Shown piece by piece: positions 16,174 through 25,042 of a stretch of 42,890 nucleotides of DNA. The notes beneath the pieces were generated by a model, which saw only the letters and a program-made list of their open reading frames with translations, was not told the DNA's origin and did not search any database. Location of the stretch: assembly GCA_039029915.1 (NCBI GenBank), contig JBCCFD010000008.1:1-42890 (forward strand), in the 5' to 3' direction. Numbering within the stretch: position 1 is the stretch's first letter; every line of letters starts with the position of its first letter. This stretch comes from QQUD01 sp039029915. Lineage in GTDB: Bacteria; Chloroflexota; Anaerolineae; Promineifilales; Promineifilaceae. Position numbers and translations under genes: made by a program.

Positions 16174-16250
16174 ATAGTATTCAGTGTTCAGTAAACAGTA
16201 TATCGGTAGGATACGGTTGCTGACTGAATGCTGAAAACTGATTACTGTAA
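16174..16250. repeat. CAGT-type heptamer dyad between rpoA and rplQ
   Basis: The left arm has heptamer-spaced words (ATTCAGT, GTTCAGT, AAACAGT). After about 20 bases the right arm gives the complements (ACTGAAT, CTGAAAACTGATTACTG). Together they form a long imperfect hairpin filling nearly the whole 92-base spacer. It has the same architecture as the dyads at 3364 and 5719. Confidence 0.75.
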
Positions 16251-16265
16251 ATTTGAGAGGATAAA

Positions 16266-16688
16266 ATGCGACATAGAGTACACGGTCGAAGATTAAATCG
16301 AGATAAAGCTCATCGCGCGGCATTACGCAAGAATTTGGTAGCTGATCTCATTTGCTATGAGCAAGTTTTGACCACCGAAGCTAAAGCACGGATGTTGCGC
16401 CCGACTGCCGAAAAGATGATAACTTTGGCAAAACGGGGCTTAGCAAGCGGTGATAAAAGTCGAGAAATACATGCTCGTCGGTTAGCAGCATCACGTTTGC
16501 CCAAATCTCGCGTTGTGCGAGATGAAGATGGTTTAAAAGAAGAGGTCGATGTCGTTAAGAAATTGTTTAATGATATTGCACCTCGATTTGCGGACCGTCC
16601 TGGCGGTTACGTTCGTATGGTAAAAATTGGCAAGCGCCCTGGTGATAATGCAGATATGGCGCTACTAATGCTGGTTGAAGACGAATAG
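16266..16688 (+). CDS. rplQ: 50S ribosomal protein L17
   Basis: Large-subunit protein near the exit tunnel. The 140-residue product has MRHRVHGRRLNRDKAHRAALRKNLVADL and TTEAKARMLRPTAEKMITLAKRG, ending with GGYVRMVKIGKRPGDNADMALLML. GAGAGG precedes the ATG. A 133-base spacer without clear structure separates it from truA. Confidence 0.97.
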   Translation: MRHRVHGRRLNRDKAHRAALRKNLVADLICYEQVLTTEAKARMLRPTAEKMITLAKRGLASGDKSREIHARRLAASRLPKSRVVRDEDGLKEEVDVVKKLFNDIAPRFADRPGGYVRMVKIGKRPGDNADMALLMLVEDE

Positions 16689-16821
16689 TACAGCTGCCAA
16701 CGAACTTATTATACAGCTTTTGGGCTGAGGCAACTTCTTAGTATTTTGCACCTTACCCAAGTCAAACTTGGTAGCTGGTTACTTAGCAAAACACCAGGTA
16801 ATTAGATGTATCGCTTAAATA

Positions 16822-17589
16822 ATGAACGGCCGTTATAAAGCCTGTGTAAGTTACGATGGCACTCGGTTTGAAGGTTTTCAAAGACAACCTAAAGGCCATC
16901 GCACCGTACAAGAAGAGCTAGAAAACGCACTTCAAGCGATATTTAATAAACAAATACGGATTGTTGGCGCAGGGCGAACAGACAGCGGTGTACACGCCTC
17001 AGGTCAGGTCATAAGTTTTGACATCAAATGGAAACATTCAGACCAAGACTTGCAAAATGCCCTAAACGCAAACTTGCCGGAAGATATTGCAGTTTTAAAA
17101 ATTGAACAGATACATGATAATTTTCATCCTCGCTTTGATGCGACAAAGAGAGCGTATGAGTACTTCATTTACAATGCGCCAGTCAGGCACCCTTTGCATC
17201 GTAACCGAAGCTGGTGGGTAAAGCCTAAGCTAGACGTTGAGAAAATGAATGAAGCGGCAACTTTGCTGATTGGTGAGCACGACTTCGCCACCTTTGGGCA
17301 ACCGCCACAGGGAACAAGAACCTTGCGCGCTGTTTTTGAAGCACATTGGAAGATTAAGGCACCATTCTTAATCTTTTCAGTACAAGCAAACGCTTTTTTA
17401 TACCGCATGGTGAGAAGCCTTGTTGGCAGTTTGAAAATGGTCGGAGAAGGGCAATGGTCAGTAGCGCAGTTTGCTGAAGCGCTTGAAAAGGCGGATCGCA
17501 GTATGTGCGGACCCGTTGCACCTCCTCAAGGTGTGTATTTAGTATCAGTGGAATATGATGCTCCGGGCATAGTTAGCAACAAACTGTAA
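16822..17589 (+). CDS. truA: tRNA pseudouridine(38-40) synthase TruA
   Basis: Converts uridines 38-40 of the anticodon arm to pseudouridine. The 255-residue product has the catalytic GRTDSGVHA motif (Asp54), ATKRAYEYFI and FLYRMVRSLVG. The ATG context has no evident Shine-Dalgarno. Codons 2-4 (NGR) consist of an AACGGCCGTT palindrome (16825-16834), so the repeat sits at the very N terminus. Placement between rplQ and rplM is common. Confidence 0.96.
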   Translation: MNGRYKACVSYDGTRFEGFQRQPKGHRTVQEELENALQAIFNKQIRIVGAGRTDSGVHASGQVISFDIKWKHSDQDLQNALNANLPEDIAVLKIEQIHDNFHPRFDATKRAYEYFIYNAPVRHPLHRNRSWWVKPKLDVEKMNEAATLLIGEHDFATFGQPPQGTRTLRAVFEAHWKIKAPFLIFSVQANAFLYRMVRSLVGSLKMVGEGQWSVAQFAEALEKADRSMCGPVAPPQGVYLVSVEYDAPGIVSNKL

Positions 17590-17614
17590 ATGTGGGGCAT
17601 TTGGAGAATTTGAA

Positions 17615-18043
17615 ATGAAAACGTTTGTAACAAAACCTGCAGAGGTAGAGCGCAAATGGGTAATTGTTGACGCTGAAGGTCAAACTTTAGGTCGATTAGC
17701 TACCCAAATTGCCGTCTTGCTCCGTGGCAAGCATAAGCCAATCTACAGTCCTCATGTTGACTGTGGTGATTATGTGGTTGTCATTAATGCTGAAAAAATT
17801 CAGGTGACCGGTCGTCGCTTGGACCAAAAGCAATATTATCGTCATTCTGGGTATCCTGGTGGCCTACGTCAGATCTCTTTAAGGGATCAGCTTGAAAAAC
17901 ACCCGACACGCCCTGTTGAGCTAGCTGTTAAAGGGATGCTTCCGAAAAATCGGTTGGGTCGAAAGATGATTAAAAAATTAAAAGTATACGCAGGCGCAGA
18001 TCATCCACATGAAGCTCAGCAGCCTGAACTATACAAGTTATAG
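17615..18043 (+). CDS. rplM: 50S ribosomal protein L13
   Basis: Early-assembly large-subunit protein. The 142-residue product has the ERKWVIVDAEGQTLGRLATQIA opening, LRGKHKPIYSPHVDCGDYVVVINAEKI and the VKGMLPKNRLGRKMIKKLKVYAG motif. GGAG precedes the ATG. It forms the standard rplM-rpsI pair at the end of the ribosomal block. Confidence 0.97.
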   Translation: MKTFVTKPAEVERKWVIVDAEGQTLGRLATQIAVLLRGKHKPIYSPHVDCGDYVVVINAEKIQVTGRRLDQKQYYRHSGYPGGLRQISLRDQLEKHPTRPVELAVKGMLPKNRLGRKMIKKLKVYAGADHPHEAQQPELYKL

Positions 18044-18064
18044 TGGAGATTTGAGGAGATTATT

Positions 18065-18472
18065 ATGGCCGAAAATAGACGGTATTATGAAGGTATAGGT
18101 CGCCGTAAAACTTCTACGGCGCGTGTACGTGTTTTCCTTGATGCAGATGCAACAGGTGAATTTACGGTTAATGGTAAAGACGTAAAAGAGTTTTTTCCAC
18201 GTTTTGGTGATCACATCACTTTGACTGGCCCCCTAACGGATACTGAGCTAGCCAGTAAGGCTGATATTTCTGTGTTGATTAGCGGTGGTGGCGTAACCGG
18301 ACAAACAAGTGCGGTTCGTTTGGGAATTGCCCGTGCTCTTGTAAAGTATGACGAAAACTTACGTGGCGTATTGCGCCAAAATGGTCACCTGACCCGCGAC
18401 GCTCGCGTCAAGGAACGTAAGAAACCAGGTTTGAAACGCGCTCGTAAAGCACCTACCTATACCAAACGTTAG
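18065..18472 (+). CDS. rpsI: 30S ribosomal protein S9
   Basis: Small-subunit head protein whose C-terminal tail reaches the P-site tRNA. The 135-residue product has YEGIGRRKTSTARVRVFL, GGGVTGQTSAVRLGIARALVKYD and the C-terminal RVKERKKPGLKRARKAPTYTKR, ending in the conserved Lys-Arg. GAGGAG precedes the ATG. It is the last gene before a terminator. Confidence 0.97.
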   Translation: MAENRRYYEGIGRRKTSTARVRVFLDADATGEFTVNGKDVKEFFPRFGDHITLTGPLTDTELASKADISVLISGGGVTGQTSAVRLGIARALVKYDENLRGVLRQNGHLTRDARVKERKKPGLKRARKAPTYTKR

Positions 18473-18636
18473 GTTGAGCGGTTCGTTGGGGGCAAAAACC
18501 TTTGCCAAGTGGTTCTGTTCTAGAAAAGTTTTTGCTCTTCTAAAAGTAATTTACATTTTGTGTTCGCTTTATTAGACATGTTGTTGTAAGTTGCTTTTTC
18601 CGATAATTTTTTTGTAAATAAACGTTTTCAATGATT

Positions 18637-18670
18637 GAGGCGAGTCGAAGACTCGCCTCTTTTTGTTTTT
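18637..18670 (+). terminator. Intrinsic terminator closing the ribosomal cluster
   Basis: A perfect 10-bp G+C-rich stem (GAGGCGAGTC with GACTCGCCTC) with a GAA loop is followed by TTTTTGTTTTTG. It lies 165 bases after rpsI and 14 bases before the next gene. The sequence between rpsI and the stem (18473-18636) is AT-rich with no gene. Confidence 0.93.
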
Positions 18671-18683
18671 GAATAGGTGATGC

Positions 18684-20141
18684 ATGGGAAAGATAACGGT
18701 AGTGGGATTAGGGCCGGGCAACGGCCGTTACTTGACAAGAAGCGCTTGGGACCTTCTAACACAATCAAAACGAGTCTATCTAAGGACAGCAAAACACCCC
18801 ACAGTCAAAGAATTACCGACAACGATCGCAATTGAATCGTTTGATTATCTCTATGAAACAGCCGATTCCTTTGAAGATGTGTATGAAACGATTGTAGGCC
18901 GTTTGCTAACCATTGCCCAAGAAGAAGAAATCGTATACGCGGTGCCAGGCCATCCATTTGTAGGTGAATCAACCGTGACGGGTTTGGTGGAACGGGCAGA
19001 GGCTCAGGGTGTTGCTATACAAATCGAGCCAGGACTGAGCTTTATTGAACCCATGCTAACGGCCGTTAAGCTGGATGGATTTGAGGGCTTCCAGCTTTTT
19101 GATGCGCTAGCAATGCTGGCTCGTCATATTCCCCCAATCAATCCCGATGTGCCGCTCATTATTGGTCAGGTTTATAACAACCTGATAGCCAGTGAATTAA
19201 AACTTAACTTGATGACCCTTTATCCAGACGAACACTCTGTTGTGTTAGTCCATGGGGCTGGGGCAGATGCGTTTGAACTTGAAGAGATGCCACTTTATGA
19301 GCTCGATCGAAGCAAAAATACGGCTCATCTAACTAGCTTGTACGTACCCCCGCTGCCTTATTCTGCCAGTTTGCCTGCCCTAGCAGAAACCGTAGCAATT
19401 TTGCGAAGCCCAAAGGGGTGCCCGTGGGATCAAAAACAGACACCTCAATCAATGCGGGACGGTTTTTTGGAAGAAGCAAGCGAGGTGCTTGACGCATTAG
19501 ACAATAATGATCCCTTTGGGCTTGAAGAAGAATTGGGGGACATGTTCTTTCACCTTCTCTTTCAAGTGCAGCTGGCGCGTGAAGATGAACTGTTTCGCTT
19601 GAGCGATGTTTTAGCGGGAATTGATGCCAAACTGCGCCGGCGACACCCTCACGTTTGGGGTGATTTGTCAGTTGCGGATAGTGATGAGGTGGTTGTGAAT
19701 TGGGAGGAGATTAAACGACGGGAAAAAGGTGATGTGGCTAGCGAATCGGTTCTTGATAATATTCCATTGGCTCTGCCGGCTCTGGCTCGTTCACAAAAAA
19801 TTCAAGGCTGGGCGGGAAAAACTGGATTTGATTGGCCGGACATTGAAGGCGTCATTGCAAAATTTGAAGAAGAATTGGGAGAGTTAAAAACGGCCGTTTC
19901 TCCTGAAGAAAAGCTTGACGAACTCGGAGATGTTCTGTTTACGACCGTTAATTTAGCGCGTTGGATGGATGTGGATGCCGAAACGGCCCTGCGAGAAGCG
20001 AACAATAAATTTACACGTCGTTTTCAAAAGGTGGAACAACTGGCAAGTGAGCGTCATCTTGACATGTCAAAGATGGACATTGATGAATTAGAAGCCCTGT
20101 GGCAAGAAGCAAAACAAGCCCTGGGAAAAAGGTTGCCCTGA
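18684..20141 (+). CDS. mazG: Tetrapyrrole-methylase-like / MazG pyrophosphohydrolase fusion (YabN type)
   Basis: MazG enzymes hydrolyse nucleoside triphosphates to monophosphates plus pyrophosphate. The 485-residue protein is a fusion. Residues 1-220 resemble tetrapyrrole (SAM-dependent) methylases (ITVVGLGPGN, VYAVPGHPFVGEST). From about 230 there are two MazG modules: the first with GCPWDQKQTP, EEASE (263-267) and EEELGD (281-286) metal-binding acids, the second with EEELGEL and LDELGDVLF. This matches the Bacillus YabN arrangement. It contains three AACGGCCGTT copies (18720, 19058, 19889). AGGTGAT is a weak Shine-Dalgarno, and the preceding terminator suggests its own promoter. Confidence 0.93.
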   Translation: MGKITVVGLGPGNGRYLTRSAWDLLTQSKRVYLRTAKHPTVKELPTTIAIESFDYLYETADSFEDVYETIVGRLLTIAQEEEIVYAVPGHPFVGESTVTGLVERAEAQGVAIQIEPGLSFIEPMLTAVKLDGFEGFQLFDALAMLARHIPPINPDVPLIIGQVYNNLIASELKLNLMTLYPDEHSVVLVHGAGADAFELEEMPLYELDRSKNTAHLTSLYVPPLPYSASLPALAETVAILRSPKGCPWDQKQTPQSMRDGFLEEASEVLDALDNNDPFGLEEELGDMFFHLLFQVQLAREDELFRLSDVLAGIDAKLRRRHPHVWGDLSVADSDEVVVNWEEIKRREKGDVASESVLDNIPLALPALARSQKIQGWAGKTGFDWPDIEGVIAKFEEELGELKTAVSPEEKLDELGDVLFTTVNLARWMDVDAETALREANNKFTRRFQKVEQLASERHLDMSKMDIDELEALWQEAKQALGKRLP

Positions 20142-20151
20142 TAAACGGCAC

Positions 20152-20227
20152 TTAAATACTCCGTTACAGAAGATTTTAAATTTTTCTAGAGGAGAAGTAT
20201 TTAAAAATTTTGGCAGCAAAGTATTAA
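20152..20227. repeat. 77-bp-family intergenic repeat, copy B
   Basis: Starts TTAAATACTCCGTTACA and ends TTTTGGCAGCAAAGTATTAA, with the centre GATTTTAAATTTTTC and GAGAAGTATTTAAAAA. It has the same orientation as copies A and C. It lies in the 180-base spacer after mazG. Confidence 0.8.
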
Positions 20228-20321
20228 AAATAAATTTGGGAAATGTGAAAGATTAAGTGAACGATAGGGTTTGGTGTAGAATTGAGGTGAGCCAAATAAG
20301 AAGTTTTCGTTTGGAGTAGCT

Positions 20322-20981
20322 GTGGATTTTGTATTACCTTGGATTGGTCCCTTATTACTGGTTGGTGCGATATTAATTGCCGGTATTTATTTGTTACGGG
20401 CATGGAATAATCGATCTGAATCAACTCTTGCGCCCTATAATGTTGGGCGCCAAGAAGCTCGCGTTTTAATGCAAAAGAATATTATTCGGGCTTTGGGTGT
20501 GGTAGTTTTTGGAGCGATTGTGCTTTTGGTCTTATTTATAATGGGTCTTCTCACACCGTCAGAAGTTATAGAAGCCGAAATTGAACCGATTGCTACCTCG
20601 TCTCCAGAAGAAGAAATAATAAACACGCCTGAGCCGATTGAACCGACTGAAGCCCAGCCCGTTGAAGACGAAACTGCCGTTTCGGTTCCTGATACACCAA
20701 CTCCAATCACCATTGAAGAGACGCCAACTGCAGAAAACACTCCTGAACCAACGCCAACCAATGTGCCAGAAACGGCCGTTGTGAGCAGTGGAGTGGGCGT
20801 ATGGCTGCGGAGCGCCCCAAACCTTGAGGGGGAACAGTTAGAATGGTTGTTAGAAGGGACGGAACTCACCTTACTTGAACAGAGTTCGCAAGGTGATACA
20901 TTTAGTTGGCAGGAGGTCCAGGCCCCATCAGGTATCTCAGGCTGGGTTGCCACAGATTTTATCACTGTTCCTGGTCAGTAA
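20322..20981 (+). CDS. Membrane-anchored SH3b-domain protein
   Basis: Unrecognised specific function. The 219-residue protein starts at GTG with GGAG upstream. It has a hydrophobic segment at residues 3-25 and a second at about 53-76, then a Pro/Thr/Glu linker (about 90-150, with TPTPITIEETPTAENTPEPT) and a C-terminal bacterial SH3-like domain (GVGVWLRSAPNLEGEQLEWL to GWVATDFI). The SH3b module probably lies outside the membrane and may bind wall-like polymers or proteins (inference). An AACGGCCGTT at 20771 marks the linker-SH3 boundary. Confidence 0.85.
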   Translation: MDFVLPWIGPLLLVGAILIAGIYLLRAWNNRSESTLAPYNVGRQEARVLMQKNIIRALGVVVFGAIVLLVLFIMGLLTPSEVIEAEIEPIATSSPEEEIINTPEPIEPTEAQPVEDETAVSVPDTPTPITIEETPTAENTPEPTPTNVPETAVVSSGVGVWLRSAPNLEGEQLEWLLEGTELTLLEQSSQGDTFSWQEVQAPSGISGWVATDFITVPGQ

Positions 20982-21085
20982 TACCCTATTTATGTAATTG
21001 ACGCGCAGTTTTCTAAGAAGAAGCGCTGAGAATCCTGTCAACATACAGGCAAATCACAAATGAGCAGAAGCCTTTCAAAGATGTT

Positions 21086-22810
21086 TTAGGAGGATACCCT
21101 GCTTGTTTCCCATTCGTGAACAAATGGGATCAATATTGTAAAAATTGACCCGCCCGTTTGTTTGTTTTCGACATGAATGGTGCCCCCTAAAATATCAAGA
21201 CGTTGTTTGACAATTGACAAACCTAAACCAACGCCACGATTTGCCTGCCGCGTTTCAGAACCATCTACCTGCCAAAAAGGATCAAAAATCTTTTGAATAT
21301 TGGCTTGCTCGATACCAATGCCTGTATCTTCGACAATGAGCTGCCAGCAGTCGATGTTCGGGTTTGCGGAGACGATAATATCAATACGGCCGTTTTCTGT
21401 AAATTTGATCGCATTATCAAGTAAATTATCAAATATCTGATTTAGCCAAATTGGATCACCCATAACGCGCTCTGGCATATTGAGGCTAATGTTAGCATTT
21501 AGAATAAGTTCATCCCGCTTAGCACGAGGTAAAAACAGATTCACTCTTTCATTCAGCCACTCTTTGACGACGATGGGTTCAAATTGAGGGGAAACCTGAT
21601 CTGAATTGAGGTTTGTTTCGTCCAATAAATTATTGATAAAACGCAGCAACTCATGTGAGCTTGCCAAGATAGTGCTCAATTTATCCCGTTGCTTTTCAGA
21701 TAGAGGCCCATATATATTTTCTTTCAATAATTCCGTGTAAAGGATGATCACGTTAAGTGGGGTTCTGGCATCATGGCTAATATTTGCCAAAATTTGATTT
21801 TTAATTTTTAAGGCTTCAACGGCCTGATCTCTCGCTTGTGCTAGCTGTTCATTTGCAATTTGAAGCTCTTTAGTGCGAGCTTGCACACCTTCTACAAGCT
21901 CATCATTTTTTATTGCTAAGGCTAAGGTCTGCGTTTGCTGGTACATCGTTATTGTTGAGATGATTAGCAAGATAAGAACAACAATAGCCAGGAAGCTGAA
22001 AAACAAAAACAGATTTTTTTCATTTTGTAAATTAGATAGGATGACTTGGTTAGCTGCACTATTTGCAATTCCTCCTAAAATTATCAACGATGCCAATAGG
22101 CTAGAAACGGTGAGCTCACGCGGGGTAAAGCGCAAGGCTATCCAAATGAGAAGAGGAATAACAATGAAAGTCAGCGGGAGGAATTGAGCTGGATTTGGTA
22201 GTTCGATAAAAATTAGAGCACTTAAAATTGAGACCACCCCGATAACGAGAAGAAGCTCAACGAGTTGGTGCGTGGACCATTCTATATTTCGATTGGCGTA
22301 AATAATTAGGATTGGAGGTGTGATTAAAAAGATGCTCGTTCCGTAAATAAGAATCCAGTCTGACCAGATGATTCCTATATCTAGAATTGATGCTTCAGGG
22401 CTAAGGTCAATAACCATTTTTCCCAAAGTTGCTCCAATAAATACGCTGATTAAGGTGGCAGAAGTAAACACTTGAACGGTTTTGGCGCTAACAAAACTGA
22501 GTTTAAAAGCTTTGCTACGGTTTAGTAAATAAGCAGCCATGCTGGTTTGCAGGGTTAGAGCGATTGAGAGGCCAAAGGCTAATTGCTGAGAATAATCTCT
22601 TATTAGAGCGGAGATTAAAGCGCCGATAAGGACGCTGGGCCAGAAGCGGAGACCGAAGATAAGCAGGATTGCAATGGATACGGCCGTTGCTGGAAATATC
22701 AACGTTTCTAGGGGACCTGATGAAGGAAAAGCTAAACTTATCTGATCCGTCAAAATATAAATGAGAGAAAAAGCAGCTGTTTGCCCAAGGTATCGAAATT
22801 TTTTAGACAT
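21086..22810 (-). CDS. Sensor histidine kinase with MASE1-like membrane domain
   Basis: Autophosphorylating sensor kinase. From the ATG at 22810 it has 574 residues; an in-frame TTG at 22837 would add nine. About 270 residues form 8-10 membrane segments resembling a MASE1 sensory domain (FPATAVSIAILLIFGLRFWP, IWIALRFTPRE). A coiled linker follows, then the dimerisation domain with the phospho-acceptor His in ANISHDARTPLN and a complete ATPase domain (N box NLLDNAIKF, G1 EDTGIG, G2 GVGLGL). The H box reads HDARTP, not HELRTP. No response regulator is adjacent, so it is an orphan kinase here. It is convergent with the SH3b gene. Confidence 0.93.
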   Translation of the reverse strand: MSKKFRYLGQTAAFSLIYILTDQISLAFPSSGPLETLIFPATAVSIAILLIFGLRFWPSVLIGALISALIRDYSQQLAFGLSIALTLQTSMAAYLLNRSKAFKLSFVSAKTVQVFTSATLISVFIGATLGKMVIDLSPEASILDIGIIWSDWILIYGTSIFLITPPILIIYANRNIEWSTHQLVELLLVIGVVSILSALIFIELPNPAQFLPLTFIVIPLLIWIALRFTPRELTVSSLLASLIILGGIANSAANQVILSNLQNEKNLFLFFSFLAIVVLILLIISTITMYQQTQTLALAIKNDELVEGVQARTKELQIANEQLAQARDQAVEALKIKNQILANISHDARTPLNVIILYTELLKENIYGPLSEKQRDKLSTILASSHELLRFINNLLDETNLNSDQVSPQFEPIVVKEWLNERVNLFLPRAKRDELILNANISLNMPERVMGDPIWLNQIFDNLLDNAIKFTENGRIDIIVSANPNIDCWQLIVEDTGIGIEQANIQKIFDPFWQVDGSETRQANRGVGLGLSIVKQRLDILGGTIHVENKQTGGSIFTILIPFVHEWETSRVSS

Positions 22811-23069
22811 AGTTTGTATGAAGAGGGAAGTGCTCAATGAAATTTGTTTTCGTGATAAGTATTTATGATATCGTGTTATCAGCGGAACATTTTAAACAAC
22901 AGGTCTAATATCATTATATGAAACTCTTCGTTGTTTTGTCACCAAGATTTTAAATTTGCTTCTATGAAAACAGAAGGCTTCCTTGAGTGAATAGCCTCAT
23001 TTTGTTCGCCTATTTGATTTGAATTTACTAAATTATTTGGGGAAGATGGCCGTAAATCAAGACATACAT
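22811..23069. other. AT-rich spacer upstream of the histidine kinase
   Basis: No gene, tRNA or convincing promoter was recognised here. With the REP-like element that follows, it makes up the 408-base gap between the ABC transporter 3' end and the kinase start. Confidence 0.5.
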
Positions 23070-23162
23070 TACCCTAAAGGGATTGAATACTCCGCCACTT
23101 GTGGTGAGAAAAATTCCTCTTAGCCTTCGATACCCCGTCCGTTTGCGGCGGGGTAGTTCATT
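23070..23162. repeat. REP/BIME-like double-hairpin element
   Basis: Two hairpins lie close together: CTCCGCCAC-TT-GTGGTGAG at 23090-23108 and TACCCCGTC with GGCGGGGTA at 23131-23155 (9-bp stem with one G-T pair, 7-base loop). They are flanked by CCCTAAAGGG and TAGTTCATTA. The local G+C content is higher than the surroundings. The layout resembles REP-type elements associated with IS200-like (RAYT) transposases. No transposase gene is adjacent. Confidence 0.65.
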
Positions 23163-23218
23163 ATTTAATCTTGTAATCAAGCTTTTATTTTTAGTGGGAT
23201 GACAGCTGTTCTTGAGAG

Positions 23219-25033
23219 CTATTTCATCCAGTTGGCAACCGTTTCGTTATATTTAGGAGATTGATGGCGGAAATAGGTGTCGTAGAGTTCAGCGTAATGC
23301 CCTTGCTGTTCAAGAAGCTGTTTATGAGACCCACTTTCAATAATGTCACCGTTTTGTAACACAATAATCCGATCGGTTGCCGTAATGGTTGAGAGACGAT
23401 GGGCAATGATGATGGAGGTTCGTTCTTTCATAATCAGATTGAGGGCCTCTTGGATTTGAGATTCGGTAAATGGATCTACACTAGCCGTTGCCTCATCGAG
23501 AATAAAAATAGCAGGATTTTGAATGAGCACCCGTGTGAGCGCAACGAGCTGACGCTGTCCCATTGATAGACGACTGCCCCGCTCACCTACTTGGCTATTT
23601 AAGCCATTGGGCAAAGTGTCTAACCACTCCCCATCGCCGATGCTTTGGGCAACGGTCAGCAGCTCTTCATCGGTGGCGTTGGAACGGCCGTATCTCATAT
23701 TATCTGCCACGGTGCCATCAAACAAAAAAGGCACCTGTGATACCAAGCCAAGCTGCTTACGATAAGCGGATAATTCAAGGGTTTCGATGGGGATCCCATC
23801 AATTTCGATGCTGCCTGCCTGAAAATCGTAGAAACGGGCAATCAATTTGATAATGCTCGATTTGCCAGCCCCCGTATGGCCTACCAGGGCGATGCTTTCC
23901 CCAGCTTTAATGTCAAGGTTAAAGTTTTTCAATATCTGTTCTTGTTCTGAGTAGCGGAAGCTAATCTCTTTGAACGAGATTTGACCCTGCACATGAGGAA
24001 TCGTTTGGCTGTCGGTTTGTGAAACGGCCGTTTCAACATCCATTAGTGCAAATACCCGCTCGATAGCTGATAGTCCCGCTTGAAACTGGCTCCAAAACGC
24101 AGACATATTGGTAATAGGAAACCAAAAGCGATCGATTGTTGAGATAAATAGAAACCAAGCGGCAATTGAAATGGCACCCGAAATCGTGTTAAGTCCCCCA
24201 TAGTAGACCAAAACGGCCGTTCCTATCCCCGAAAGCGTATTAATCGTGGGGAAAATATTAGCAATTACAAACCCTTTCCGCACATTGATGCTGTATGCCT
24301 GCTGGTTGATATCCTTAAACGCGTCATAAATTGCTTGCTCTTGGCGAAAATTCTTAGCCACCCGAATACCGGTCACTGCTTCTTGTATAGATTTGTTGAC
24401 CTCACCTAGTGCTCGTGAGCTTTGCTTTGTAATGCGTCGGGCCCAATTGCGAAAACCAATGGCCGCTAGCGCTACAACAGGAGCTAATGCCATAACCAGC
24501 AGTGTTAACTGCCACTGAATTCGAAATAAAACGATGATCAAAATAATGGCAACGGCCAGCTGATTGAAAATATCAATCACCAAAATCATGACTTCATTGA
24601 ACTCTTGGGTATCGCTGGTTATGCGGCTTACAATACGCCCTGAATTGAACTCATCGTAAAAAGACATATCTTGCCGGGCCGCAGAATCAAAGGCGTCAAT
24701 GCGCATGGCAAGCACGGCGTCTGAAATTACCTCTACAGATAATTTACGCCGCACCCAATTAAATCCCCAAACCGAAGACCCTATCACAAAAATAATGCCA
24801 ATCAGGATCGAAAGTTGATCATCACTTCCACCGGTTGTGATTTGATCAATCCCATTGGAGATAATGATGGGAACACCAGCGTTGGCGCCAGAAATAAGCA
24901 GCATGCTCAGAAAAACCAGCAGCAATTTTTTGGTGTGTGGACGAAAGTAGCCCAAAATTCTTTTTAACAGTTCGCTGTCATTATATTGTCGATCGTAGGC
25001 TTCTGCGTCAAGCCCGCGCATGATTGAGGCCAT
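23219..25033 (-). CDS. ABC exporter, fused membrane and ATPase domains
   Basis: Half-transporter of the multidrug/lipid exporter (MsbA-like) type; it probably works as a dimer in the cytoplasmic membrane. Six membrane segments lie within residues 35-320 with the exporter motif YDEFNSGRIVSRITSD. The nucleotide-binding domain has Walker A GHTGAGKS (385-392), signature LSMGQ (489-493), Walker B IFILDE (509-514) and the H-loop His545. The 604-residue length is typical. AGGA lies upstream of the ATG. The arginase gene ends nine bases upstream, so the two are cotranscribed. The substrate cannot be told. Two AACGGCCGTT copies lie at 24023 and 24212. Confidence 0.94.
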   Translation of the reverse strand: MASIMRGLDAEAYDRQYNDSELLKRILGYFRPHTKKLLLVFLSMLLISGANAGVPIIISNGIDQITTGGSDDQLSILIGIIFVIGSSVWGFNWVRRKLSVEVISDAVLAMRIDAFDSAARQDMSFYDEFNSGRIVSRITSDTQEFNEVMILVIDIFNQLAVAIILIIVLFRIQWQLTLLVMALAPVVALAAIGFRNWARRITKQSSRALGEVNKSIQEAVTGIRVAKNFRQEQAIYDAFKDINQQAYSINVRKGFVIANIFPTINTLSGIGTAVLVYYGGLNTISGAISIAAWFLFISTIDRFWFPITNMSAFWSQFQAGLSAIERVFALMDVETAVSQTDSQTIPHVQGQISFKEISFRYSEQEQILKNFNLDIKAGESIALVGHTGAGKSSIIKLIARFYDFQAGSIEIDGIPIETLELSAYRKQLGLVSQVPFLFDGTVADNMRYGRSNATDEELLTVAQSIGDGEWLDTLPNGLNSQVGERGSRLSMGQRQLVALTRVLIQNPAIFILDEATASVDPFTESQIQEALNLIMKERTSIIIAHRLSTITATDRIIVLQNGDIIESGSHKQLLEQQGHYAELYDTYFRHQSPKYNETVANWMK

Positions 25034-25042
25034 AATTGCGTC

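Noticed and set aside
18473..18636. tRNA or small RNA gene after rpsI
   Set aside because: No cloverleaf or CCA-type end; AT-rich sequence without internal pairing other than the terminator that follows.
20435..20965. 176-residue minus-strand Ser-rich open frame
   Set aside because: Mirror of the Pro/Thr/Glu linker and SH3b domain; low-complexity composition explains the lack of stops.
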